From: Diploptera punctata
Lineage: Eukaryota > Arthropoda > Insecta > Blattodea > Blaberidae
Assembly (NCBI GenBank): GCA_030220185.1
Contig: JASPKZ010010234.1
Span: forward strand, 1-64,000
Length of the DNA stretch: 64,000 nucleotides
Direction: 5' to 3'
Part shown: positions 54,401 through 64,000 of the stretch, piece after piece
Numbering within the stretch: the stretch's first letter is position 1
Layout of the letters: the number at the start of each line of letters is the position of its first letter
Notes under the pieces: model-generated
Databases searched by the model: none
The model's input: only the letters and a program-made list of their open reading frames with translations
Told to the model about the DNA's origin: nothing
Position numbers and translations under genes: made by a program

Positions 54401-56680
54401 ATATATTTTGAAATAGATCAAATATTTAATGTATCGAGAAAAATTTATGCCTAATCTGGAATTTGATTCCTGGTTAAGGCAAAATCTTATATCTTTACCA
54501 TTAATTGAACTAGCTTAGCTGTGTATAATAATTTACTTACTAAGATCAAATATTATTTGTTTATTTATTTTCAAAATTGCAGGCACATTGATAAAATTAT
54601 CATTCATTCATTCATTTTCTTGTGTCCCAACATTGCTCAATCACAGTTGAGTATTTTAGACCGAGACATGATGGTGTATTTCAACATTGAGAATACATCA
54701 CTTGCAGTTTTGAGATAACAAAACGTTAAACTAATGGAGATATTTAGCAACAATAACATGTCCTGTAGTCAAGTGAAACAATGCAGTTGTTTCCATTCTT
54801 GGCTCAGCTGAAATATTCACTGAATAAATCTTCCAATCTCTTGGATTAAATTATAAATTTAAAGCTTTATATGTTTTTAATGACTATTTAACTCATGCCA
54901 CAAATGCTAGTCAATGACCAATCACGTTTCAATGAATGTTGTTTTACAACCAATGACAGTCGTGTTTCACCTCGCTTTTTATCGATTTCTCTTTATCAGC
55001 TCCTGCTTTTGTGATAAAGAAAGCTCCTCCTTTTTAATGTTCTGAACAGGTCAAAGCATTATTTTTCTCCAACAAATACATTGAATATAGCAAATAATGA
55101 AAAGATTCCTTGATTTTACTGAGTTGTTTACTAAAAAAATAAATGAATAACCCATAATGTTGATTATGATATATAGTTTGATGTGTTTCATTATTTCTCC
55201 ATTTGGGTGCACTCTTACAATATTGCGATCTTATTTGGCAATAAATAATATGATCAAGCAGCAGTGAATGAACATAACCTCACATTTTTTATTTGTTTTC
55301 AAACATTGCCATTTACATTAAATATATAAATATTTTAAAATGACTATAGTTAAACAATGATTTGTGAGTAAACAGCTTAATATTATTCGTTAAATAGTCC
55401 TAACAAATGCCACTCTTGATTTCCAAATTATCGATAAATTCACGACCCACGAAGTGAGGAGCATTACTTATGATCATTTAATAGTGTTTTCTTTTTAACA
55501 AATTGAAATAATTTCTGAAATTGATGTTATATTATTTCTGGAGGGTGGTTTTCAATTGCTCAAACAAAATATATACATATATTGATTTTTTTATCAGTGT
55601 TTTACAGTATATGGAGTTATATATAATTTTAAAATACTTATGGTTTTTTATAAAAGTAAATCATTTAATTGTGTAAAATATTTTTTTTTACATAACATGA
55701 AAGATTGAAGTTTGTGAATATGTTATATGTATTTTAAACATGTATTATCCAGTGCCACATTAATCATTAGTATCTGATTTTGGTCTTAAGCTGAAATGAA
55801 ATTTTATGTAATTTGTGTAGTCGATGCATCTTAAAAGCCAAGAGCCTATTTATATTTTCTAATAATTAATAATTTTTTTTGTTGGATATGTTAACTATAA
55901 TATTCAGGGTAATATTAATGCAATTATAACCTACAATCCTAATTACTAAGGTATTTTGCAAAGAAAACTAAACACCCTGAAGGATTTTCATATTTAAAAG
56001 TTCCTTTAAAGAAGGTCTTATGTCACATTTCAAGGAATATGATTCTGACTTGACTATCCTAATGAAAAAAAAACATGTTCACACCAAACATGTTTCCATA
56101 TAAGCAAATACTTTTTTTATATACCATTTTGATTTTAAAACACTAGGACAGTTCTGTGTAAATATCAGCAGACTGCTGTTTTCTGAATTCATGTGTTTTG
56201 TACAAATTTATTTTTCTTTCTGATATATTGAATTCTTTGTAAAGTTACCTAGTCTGCAAAAACATCATATACCCAGATAAACAGGGGAAGTGAAGATATT
56301 CATAAAAAAATGTGATATAGAGCATCTTTTAGGGATTTTTAAACTTGTTTCACACTATTTAAAAGAATTTAAAGTAATTTAGAAATTATACTCAAAAACT
56401 GAAATAAATGACACAAAATTAATTAAATAATTTTTTAACAAATTGTATTTATTTTTTTTCTAGTCCTTAAAAATTATTTGGAAAAAATTATATGTCTAGT
56501 ATTATGAAATTAAAACAAACATCAAATATACTTCCGTAACAAATAATATTAAATTTTTGTAAAAATGGCCAGTAATTTATATTTCATTTAAGAATAATAA
56601 AATATATGTGAACAGTGTGAAAATGTGTTTTGGTTTTAATTGTCCTTCATTCAAAACCCATCCTATTAGTACATATTATT
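54401..56680. other. Long quiet AT-rich stretch
   Basis: No frame above 65 codons, no repeat family recognised. Near 56590, AATAATAAAATATATGTG followed by a GT-rich tract looks like a polyadenylation signal, but no transcript is known. Confidence 0.4.
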
Positions 56681-56688
56681 ATTATTAA

Positions 56689-57040
56689 AAAAGAGATGAG
56701 CAGACAGATGAATGGAGAAAAGTACATAATAGTGAGCTACATGATATGTATTGGAAACTAGATATGATAAGAACAGTTACATCTCGTATGCTGCGATGGA
56801 CAGAACATGTGGCAGAAATGGGGATGAAAGAGGTGTCTGGAAGCTTCTGATAGGAAAACCAGAGGGAAAACGCCCGGTTGGTAGACCAAGAATGAGGTGG
56901 GAGAATAACATTTTACATGATTTGAGGGAAATAGATTATATGGGAATGATTGGAAAACATTAGCTCAAGATAGGAATATATGGAGAGCTTATGTCCGCAT
57001 GGTCATGAACCTACGGGTTCGATACTGCCAGTGAGTTAAT
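56689..57040 (+). mobile_element. LINE-A 3' fragment
   Basis: From AAAAGAGATGAGCAGACAGA to GTTCGATACTGCCAGTGAG. Frames give GKPEGKRPVGRPRMRWENN and HDLREIDYMG, with frameshifts near 56820 and 56945. Flanked by ATT-rich sequence on both sides. Confidence 0.88.
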
Positions 57041-57064
57041 TATTATTTTACAGATTTTTATAGA

Positions 57065-57350
57065 TGGGGTTGTTTGTCTTTTCCCAATTTTCATTTCATT
57101 CTGTCTCAGCTGCCCTTTTCTTCTAATCTCCTTTCTTTTACAGCTTCCTGGATTTCATTCTTTCTTCTGTGTTTAGGATGTCCCAACCTCTTTCTCCCTG
57201 GTGGTATTATTCTAAGAATTTCTTTGCCCATCTTTTATATTCTGTGCTGTGTATCCATACCGCTTTAACTGATTTCTGAATTTCATCAATGATGTCTCTA
57301 TCTTCTCCATTGATTTTTACACGCTTTATATTAGCTTGACCTGTATCTAT
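57065..57350 (-). mobile_element. LINE-E-like C-terminal remnant, antisense
   Basis: The minus strand encodes RIIPPGRKRLGHPKHRRKNE and IQEAVKERRLEEKGS, and further upstream KINGEDRDIIDEIQKS. It matches the split remnant at 51665-52200. Confidence 0.6.
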
Positions 57351-57354
57351 CTAT

Positions 57355-57700
57355 GTAACGGAATCTTTCAACGCGATTTTCACCCACTTAAAATCATCGG
57401 ATCGACTTGAAACTTTGTATACTTGTAGAGGACCCGTGACAATACAATAATTATATTTATTTTCTAAAATCCTGGCCATAATCATCAGAAAATAAAAAAA
57501 AGTTTTTTTTTGTATAAATGTAACGGAATCTTTCAACGCGATTTTCACCCACTTAGAAACATTGGATCGACTTGAAACTTTGTATACGTGTAGAGGACCC
57601 GTGACAATACAATAATTTCATATTTGTTTAAAAAATCCTGGCCAGAATCATCCGAAAATCAAAAAAATGAAAACTGGTATAATAGTTGCGGACTTGTCGA
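57355..57700. repeat. Dimer of a ~166-bp unit
   Basis: AACGGAATCTTTCAACGCGA begins at 57358 and again at 57524. Shared blocks are GATCGACTTGAAACTTTGTA, GTAGAGGACCCGTGACAATA and ATCCTGGCC. The copies differ at roughly one site in ten to fifteen by eye. Confidence 0.88.
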
Positions 57701-57714
57701 GTTTTTAGTCAATC

Positions 57715-57812
57715 GTTGTAAGAGCTCAGTTGTTAGAGCAGTGAACTTTTAGTGGTATATAATTTCAGTAATCCGTACGTCGCTGGTTCAAATCGGCTGG
57801 AAGGGTTTTTTT
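57715..57812 (+). repeat. tRNA-like sequence beside the dimer
   Basis: AAGAGCTCAGTTGTTAGAGC looks like an A box and CGCTGGTTCAAATCGGCTGG like a B box, followed by a T run at ~57808. The ~35 bp between them is too long and does not fold as a normal anticodon arm, so I read it as a decayed tRNA-derived repeat, not a tRNA gene. Confidence 0.45.
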
Positions 57813-57918
57813 ATAGAAGAGTATTACTTTTAGCTCATACTACAATAGTATCGATTTAAGGATATTTACATTTTTATCTTATTCTGTAAAATATTAACAC
57901 TAAAAAATAAAAAAGAAA

Positions 57919-58386
57919 TAATAGTTTTAAAAAACTAAAAGAACACACTTTATTAGAAAACTAAAGAATGAAAAATAATTTTAATTTCCAGTACGCTTGG
58001 GATAAAATAAAGTGGTCAACAAAAAAATCATCTCCAACACATATAGAATAAAATTAGAGTTATCAACAAAAAGAAAATAATTTTACCATCAAAAGCGTGG
58101 GGTGATTTTTATGATTTTTAGATTTCCTTCTTAGAGAGCTTACTTTTACCAATATCTGTTTATTATCAAATATATTAATTGATATAGAGCACCCCACGCT
58201 TTTGATGGTAAAATTATTTTCTTTTTGTTGATAACTCTAATTTTATTCTATATGTGCTGGAGATGATTTTTTTGTTGACCACTTTATTTTATCCCAAGCG
58301 TACTGGAAATTAAAATTATTTTTCATTTTTTAGTTTTCTAATAAAGCGTGTTCTTTTAGTTTTTTAAAACTATTATTTATTTTCTT
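57919..58386. mobile_element. Fold-back MITE with ~190-bp arms and ~80-bp loop
   Basis: The left arm (AATAATAGTTTTAAAAAACT to CATCAAAAGCGTGGGGTG, ending ~58112) is inverted at ~58191-58386 with few mismatches (ACACACTTT against AAAGCGTGT, CTCCAACAC against GTGCTGGAG). The loop is 58113-58190. No coding; no clear target-site duplication. Confidence 0.85.
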
Positions 58387-58740
58387 ATATGTCTTGTATG
58401 TTTCTTATAAGTTTTTATGAAATCTTGTTTTTGTACATCTTAAAAATCCATCTCAGCTGTCAGATGTTTCTTCCTAAATCTCTGTTTTACACAATTTCTC
58501 AGCTTCATATACTTTTAACACTTTATGTAATACTTCCACATATATACAAGATTGTAGTTTCTACTATTTTTTAATAACATGGAATCTAAACTTCTTTATT
58601 TATTCTACCTATAATTTCCTCATTATTACTCTTTCTGAAGTATAGCTATAAGATATTTTTTTTTAATTCAAAGCTGTGTGTATTATGCAATCCTAAAAAT
58701 AAAGGATAGTCTCTGTGAGATAAGAATAAACATCTATCTA
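58387..58740. other. No recognisable feature
   Basis: T-rich sequence with chance frames. Confidence 0.4.
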
Positions 58741-58744
58741 TCTT

Positions 58745-59310
58745 CGGGTTTTTACAGCTGCTGCCGTCTTCCCGTGCCAAACCTCCAAAGCCTACGGTCT
58801 TGGGCATCTTCGATGCTTAGCCCTCTAGCTTGCATTACTGTCTTCATGTTTTCCTTCCATGTTGACCTTGGTCTTCCTCTTTTCTTCTTTCTGTTCGGAT
58901 GCCATTCATATAGTTGCTTCGGCCATTGCTCATCTTCCATTCTTAAAACATGTCCTAACTACTTTAATTCCTTCTCCTCAATTCTTTCAATTATGCTTTC
59001 TTCTGCTTCCATTATGTTTTTAATTTCCTTATTTGTGACATGTTCTAATTTAGACTTTCGGGCATTTCTGCGTAAATAATCCATTTCTAGAGCTATTAGT
59101 CTATTCTTGTAGTACTTATTGATTGTCCATACCTCACTTCCGTACATTGCAACAGATTCCACCAATGTTTTACCAATATATTTTTTTGTATCTTTCCAAA
59201 TATGCTTATCCCACCATATGGAATTTAACAATGATATTATTTTGCTACTCAATTCAATTCTATGTTTTATGTTCTCTTTGCCTATACCTTCGATGTTATC
59301 CATAATCATT
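58745..59310 (-). mobile_element. LINE-E C-terminal region, antisense
   Basis: The minus-strand frame 59309-58959 encodes SSKIISLLNSIWWDKHIWKD, KTLVESVAMYGSEVWTINKY, RLIALEMDYLRRNARKSKLE and VTNKEIKNIMEAEESIIERI. The frame at 58940-58752 then gives QLYEWHPNRKKKRGRPRSTW, KTVMQARGLSIEDAQDRRLW and GTGRRQQL, the ORF end. Only one shift separates them, so this is the best-preserved LINE-E part here. Confidence 0.85.
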
Positions 59311-59689
59311 CATAAAAATAAAATGTTATGAATGAAATTCAAAGCCATGGACTTGCTACAAATTTTATAAACTAATGCACTATACCCGAGTATTTTGTCT
59401 GGTTGGTATCTCAGAGAACCAGAATGGATTACCAGTTATACCACATTCTTGACAATACAATATACAAGTTCAAGGATATTTTCGTTATTCTACAATTGTA
59501 AAATTTCACTACAAAGTCAATAATTTTATCACTTTATTTGGAAGAAGTGGACAATAAAGTATCGTCGAACACCTTCGAGAATGAGATAAAAATATAAAGG
59601 TATTAATCAGGTTTTGGTATACATTTTGATGATGGAGTATTTTTAGGTCTTCGTGAGGAAGTACTGAGGGTCAATATACACATTTCATT
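59311..59689. other. No recognisable feature
   Basis: Nothing recognised. Confidence 0.4.
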
Positions 59690-60560
59690 AAATAACACTA
59701 ATAAACTGGGCTGGAAATCAGTACCCTATCAATAAAACTACGAGTAAATACATAGTCACATATAGATACATATTATTAAATATTGAAATGGATACATAAC
59801 AACAAATAAGGGAATTGAAGAAATGGTGGGATTTAAATATATAAATACAACTAAATATATGATCACACATACAAATACATTATACAATGGAAATGGACAG
59901 CTAATGACAAATGAGGGAAATTTTGAGGAAGTGGCTGAAGTCAAATACCTAGGAGCAATAATCACAAATAGGAATGAGATGCACAAAGAAATTAAACATA
60001 GGCTCAATTCTGGACATGTGTGCTATTATGCATTACAGAGACTCTTGACTTCCCAACTCCTTTCAAAAAACATTAAACTGAAAATATATAAAACTATTCT
60101 TCTACCAGATATATTATATGATGCAAAACGTGGACTCTTACTTTAAGGGAGGAAAGGAGATTACGAGTATTTGAGAATAAACTTCTTACGAAAAAATTTG
60201 GACCAAAGAGAGATGAACAGACAGGTGAATTGAGAAGACTGCTTAACAATGAATTACATGGTCTTTATAGGAAGCCAGATATAATGAGAACAGTTAATTT
60301 TCGTAACTGCGATGGGCGGGACATGAGGCACGAATGGGGAATGAAAGACGTGCATGGAAGCTTCTTGTAGGAAAACCAGAGGGAAAACGCCCAGTTGGTA
60401 GACCAAAAATGAGGTGGAAGAATAACATTAACTATGATTGAGGGAAGTGGATTATACAGGGAATGATTGAAAACATTGGCTCGGGATATGGATGTATGGA
60501 GAGCTTATGTCCGCGCGGCCATGAACCTACGGGTTCGAGAGTGCCAGTGAGTGAGTTGTT
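59690..60560 (+). mobile_element. LINE-A, with a duplicated degraded leader
   Basis: 59690-59855 is a degraded copy of the NGNGQLMTNEGNFEEVAEF region. From ~59850 a better copy starts again (NTLYNGNGQLMTNEGNFEEV, AEVKYLGAIITNRNEM, HRLNSGHVCYYALQRLL), followed in other frames by GPKRDEQTGEL and GKPEGKRPVGRP to the stop and a GTGAGTGAGTTGTTAG tail. Several frameshifts. Confidence 0.85.
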
Positions 60561-60905
60561 AGTTAGAGTTAGTTAGGAACAATAATTACAAACAGGAATG
60601 AGGTGTAGAGAGAAACGAAACATAGGTTCAACTCTGAACTAAATGTATGCAGAATTTCAAACTACCATGATCCATCAATGGGCTGCGTGCCTAAGCTCCG
60701 TGATAGACCGTGTGCAAGATATCATTTTAATGTCTGTTTAAAGAGAACAAAATCGTTGCTGACATACAGCAGAGACCAAATCTAATGCACAATTGTGCGC
60801 GCTTCTTCCTATTATAAATATACGTTTACACATATAAATGCATTATACAATGGAAATGTGCAGTTAATGACAAATTAGCGGAATTTTGATGAAGTGGGTG
60901 AATTC
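60561..60905 (+). mobile_element. Two short LINE-A scraps
   Basis: 60572-60645 (AGGAACAATAATTACAAACA on) and 60815-60905 (ACACATATAAATGCATTATA to GGTGAATTCAAATACC) are plus-strand pieces of the RT thumb region. Between them is ~170 bp of unassigned sequence. The second ends where the next, minus-strand copy begins. Confidence 0.7.
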
Positions 60906-61634
60906 AAATACCTTACTTACTTACTCACTGGCACTATCGAACCCGTAGGTTCATGGCCGCACGGACATAAGCTCTCCATATATCCCTATCCTGCGCTGTT
61001 TTCCAATCATCCCCTGTATAATCTAATTCCCTCAAATAATGAATAATGTCATTCTCTCACCTCAATTTTGGTCTAAAAGCTGGGCGATTCTCCTCTGGTT
61101 TTTCTACAAGAAGCTTCCATGCACCTATTTCATTTAGGCTAATATTCGTGCCACATGCCCTGTTAATAGCAGTCTACGAGACTTAACTGTTCTTTTTATA
61201 TCAGGCTTCCTATAAAGACCATGCAGCTCACTCTTAAGTAGTCTTCTCCATTCACCTGTCTGTTCATCTCTTTTTGGTCCAAATTTTTTCTAAGAACTTT
61301 ACTCGTAATCTCCTTTCCCCTTCATAAAGTTGGAGTCCATTTTCGTGTCCATATAATGTAACTGGTAGAATAACAGTTTTATATACAAGTACTCGTATTT
61401 CCAGTTTAACTTTTCTGAAATGAATTGGGAAGACAAGAGTGCCTGTAATCCATAATTGCAAGCATTTCCAGAATTGAGCCTATGTTTATTTTCTTCATGC
61501 ATCTCATTCCTATTTGTAATTATTGTTCCTAGGTATTTGAATTCAGCCACTGCTTCAAAATTTCCCTCATTTGTCATTAACTGTCCATTTTCATTATATT
61601 AATAATTTCTATGTGTGACCATATATTTAATTTT
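60906..61634 (-). mobile_element. LINE-A, antisense
   Basis: Tail (GTAA)n reversed at 60906-60920, then minus-strand coding: NMHEEN-like, AEFKYLGTIITNRNEM, MTNEGNFEAV and QTGEWR-like regions, extending at the 5' side to TATATGGTCACACATAGAAA. Multiple frameshifts. Confidence 0.88.
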
Positions 61635-61645
61635 ATATATGAAAA

Positions 61646-62187
61646 TTATGCATTGCAGAGACTTTTGATGTCCCAACTCCTTTCAAAAAACGTTAAGTTG
61701 AAAATATATAAAACTATTATTCTACCAGTTATATTATATGGGTGCGAAACATGGACTTTTACTTTAAGGGAGGAAAAGAGATTAAGAGTATTTGAGAATA
61801 AAGTTCTTAGGAACATTTTTGGACCAAAGAGAGATGAACAGACAGGTGAATGGAGAAGACTACATAACAATGAACTACATGGTCTTTATAGGAAGCCAGA
61901 TATAATAAGAACAGTTAAGTCTCTTAGATTGCGATGGGCAGGACATGTTGCGCGTATGGGGAATGAAAGATGTGCATGGAAACTTCTTGTAGGAAAGCCA
62001 GAAGGAAAACGCCCAGTTGGTAGACCAAGAATGAGGTGGGATAACAACATTAACTATGATTTGAGGGAAGTAGATTATACAGGGAATGATTGAAAGGCAT
62101 TTCCTGAGGATAGGGATGTATGGAGAGCTTATGTCCGCGCGGCCATGAACTTACGGGTTCGATAGTGCCAGTGAGTAAGTAAGTAAG
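61646..62187 (+). mobile_element. LINE-A with 10-bp target-site duplication
   Basis: TATATGAAAA at 61636-61645 recurs at 62188-62197. The frame to 62093 encodes LPVILYGCETWTFTLREEKR, GPKRDEQTGEWRRLHNNELH, RWAGHVARMGNERCAWKLLV and GRPRMRWDNNINYDLREVDY, then a premature stop (GATTGA) replaces the Trp codon of NDWK. The rest follows to the GTGAGTAAGTAAGTAAG tail. One of the youngest-looking copies. Confidence 0.92.
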
Positions 62188-62339
62188 TATATGAAAACAA
62201 TTTGGTGCCTTTTAATTCTTTTGTCTCCGTTATTGCTGCTATTTTAATGTAGGCCTATTTGTTATTGAATATTTCATCTAATTTTCCTTCTTTGTAATTG
62301 ATTCCTCTAACATTTGAGGGAGCATATATGAACATATTT

Positions 62340-63450
62340 AGACATTAAAAAAAAGAGGCAGGTGCAGAATCAAGGTAAAGGAAATGAAATTTCTTAGAAG
62401 AACAGCAGGATACACTCTTTTAGATGTAAAAAAAAATAACAGAGTAGAATCAGTAGAAGAAAAACCCAACAGATGTAAATTAAACTGGCTAGATCATGTA
62501 AAAGTACTAAAGGCCAACACGCACACGCTATTGAGTAACTAAGAAATTAGGACTGGAAGTAAATATCTGTAAAACTAAATATATGGTCACACGTAGAAAT
62601 TCAGTATATAATGGAAATGGACAGCTAATGACAAATGAGGGAAATTTTGAGGAAGTGGCTGAATTCAAATACCTAGGAACAATAATCACAAACAGGAATG
62701 AGATGCACAAAGAAATTAAACATAGGCTCAATTCTGGAAATGCATGCTATTATGCATTGCAGACTTATGATGTCCCAATCCTTTCAAAAAACGTTAAGGT
62801 GAAAATATATAAAACTATTATTCTACCAGTTATATTATATGGGTGCGAAACATGGACTCTTACTTTAAGGGAGGAAAGGAGATTGCGAGTATATGAGAAT
62901 AAAGTTCTTAGAAAATATTTTGGACCAAAGAGAGATGAACAGACAGGTGACTGGAGAAGACTACATAACAATGAACTACTTGGTCTTTATAGGAAGCCAG
63001 ATATAATAAGAACAGCTAGGTCTCGTAGACTGCGATGGGAAGGACATGTTGCGCGTATGGGGAATGAAAGACTTGCATGGAAGCTTCTTGTAGGAAAGCC
63101 AGAGGGAAAACGCCCAGTTGGTAGACCAAGAATGAGGTGGGAGAACAACATTAACAATGATTTGAGTGAACTAGATTATACAGGGAATGATTGGAAAGCA
63201 ATAGCTCTGGATAGGGATGTATGGAGAGCTTATGTCCGCGCGGCCATGAACCTACGGTTCGATAGTGCCAGTGAGTAAGTAAGTAAGATCATGTAAAAAA
63301 GAATGGATAGGCTAATTCAAGAATCCAAAAGATGATGCAATATAAACCCAAAGGACATCGTCGACCAGGAAGATCTCTTAAAAGTCTACTAGATGGGGCC
63401 AAAACAGGTCTACAAAGGCCTAATTCGTGACGGATGATGATGATGAAAAC
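62340..63450 (+). mobile_element. LINE-B C-terminus split by a LINE-A
   Basis: Left part (62340-62503): KFLRRTAGYTLLDVKKNNRV-like, then SVEEKPNRCKLNWLDHVK. Right part (63286-63450): DHVKKN, then MQYKPKGHRRPGRSLKSLLD, GAKTGLQRPNS with a stop and a GATGATGATGATG tail. The two halves join at the duplicated site AGATCATGTAAAA. Confidence 0.88.
62504..63285 (+). mobile_element. LINE-A, 231-codon open C-terminal frame, 13-bp TSD
   Basis: AGATCATGTAAAA lies at 62491-62503 and 63286-63298. The frame 62583-63278 is uninterrupted: NSVYNGNGQLMTNEGNFEEV, AEFKYLGTIITNRNEM, LPVILYGCETWTLTLREERR, GPKRDEQTGDWRRLHNNELL, RWEGHVARMGNERLAWKLLV, GRPRMRWENNINNDLSELDY and DVWRAYVRAAMNLR. A 1-bp loss near the end alters the last residues (RFDSASE). 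The RT palm and endonuclease are missing. Likely the youngest LINE-A here. Confidence 0.93.
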
Positions 63451-63684
63451 AATTCGGTTAAAGAATAATTCATTCTTTACATTTTGAAGATGTGTTGGTC
63501 TACGTGACAAGTGGAAGGTGTGTAGACGGAATCGTATGACTTTGCAGGACCTTCAGAAACATGATTGAAAATTCTGTAGCCTATTGTCTGATGTTACAAC
63601 ACGTAACTCCCTGTTGACGCCAGTTCAAATCAGATACCATATGAATAGAAATTAGCAAGCCACGTGCAAACTTGATTACACTAA

Positions 63685-64000
63685 GCAACAAAAAAGATTT
63701 TTTTTTGTTTCAAAAAGAAAAATATGTGATTCTGATTGTCTTTTTTCTCCTGAATCCAAATATGATATCGGTTTTTCTCCCATCACGCAAGGTTTCCGAG
63801 AGACAGTATTAATAATTTCAAACACTTTAATATTTTCTACATTCGTAACTACACAATATTCGAACATTCGGACTCACCTAGAAAGTAAGAAATGAAGATT
63901 TTCTGCTATATTTCGCCTGTGGAGCATCCTCTTGAAGGTCCAACAATAAACGGCCAGCATATTAGGATTCCATTTGCCTTTTCCATAGCTGAAATCTCCT
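63685..64000 (-). pseudogene. Second copy of the MLADYCW-type repeat protein fragment, cut by window edge
   Basis: The minus strand from ~63985 reads GKWNPNMLAVYCWTFKR, then an EISAMEK-like stretch one frame away upstream. The 3' flanking sequence (TTACTTTCTAGGTGAGTCCG on) matches 4460-4700 closely. The usual Asp in LADYCW is Val here. Same orientation as the 4.5-kb copy. Confidence 0.6.

Noticed and set aside
57715..57812. Possible tRNA gene with an intron
   Set aside because: Acceptor ends do not pair and the middle does not form an anticodon arm; treated as a tRNA-like repeat.
58678..59331. 133-codon and shorter plus-strand frames
   Set aside because: Antisense shadows of the LINE-E C-terminus on the minus strand.

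Overview
This window reads as intergenic or intronic DNA from an insect. I find no intact cellular protein gene. The DNA is AT-rich, has many (ATT)n, (AT)n and (CT)n microsatellites, and is packed with decayed, mutually nested transposable elements. The commonest repeat is the 3' end of a non-LTR retrotransposon (LINE) whose C-terminal peptide carries GRPRMRWENN, DVWRAYVRAAMNLRV and GCETWTL. From memory this wording is typical of cockroach and termite (Blattodea) predicted proteins, so a large cockroach genome such as Periplaneta is my best guess. That is recall, not a search result.

Working names. LINE-A is the family above: more than 20 copies, almost all 5'-truncated, ending in (GTAA)n or (GTTA)n. 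LINE-B has C-termini of the GRRRPGRPLKR type followed by (GAT)n. LINE-C is CR1-like with an FADD reverse transcriptase. LINE-D is one long antisense copy at 28.6-30.6 kb. LINE-E, F, H and J are other C-terminal remnants, and one antisense fragment at 52.3-52.8 kb resembles a LINE RNase H region. SINE1 to SINE5 are tRNA-derived or tRNA-like short elements. DNA transposons: a pogo-like element with TA duplications (7658-9112), two piggyBac-like MITE copies with TTAA sites (14.0 and 33.6 kb), a Helitron-like 3' end (1.25-1.88 kb), a 1.6-kb TIR element carrying a LINE-B (38.3-39.8 kb), and fold-back or palindromic MITEs (11.9, 51.0, 51.8, 53.0 and 57.9 kb).

Layout. 0-13.7 kb: SINE1, LINE-A and LINE-B debris, the pogo-like element, and the CR1-like LINE beside a fold-back element. 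13.7-24 kb: nested elements, including a LINE-A flanked by 208-bp direct repeats, a SINE inside a SINE, and a LINE-A holding two later insertions. 24-46 kb: more LINE and SINE debris, a 4-unit tandem array (32.6-33.1 kb) and one possible short exon (40.03-40.10 kb). 46.2-47.1 kb: the only cellular-type coding homology, a frameshifted copy of a Sina/SIAH-type E3 ubiquitin ligase behind a good 3' splice-site sequence. 47-56.7 kb: a quiet AT-rich stretch with few repeats. 56.7-64 kb: dense LINE-A and LINE-B copies.

No rRNA, true tRNA gene, CRISPR array, operon or prokaryotic signal was seen. The strongest observations are structural: target-site duplications that date insertions relative to one another, the 208-bp duplication around one LINE, a perfect spacerless 206-bp palindrome with flanking 12-bp repeats, and SINEs that share a tRNA-like head but carry different 3' modules. 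I did not find a new functional gene system.
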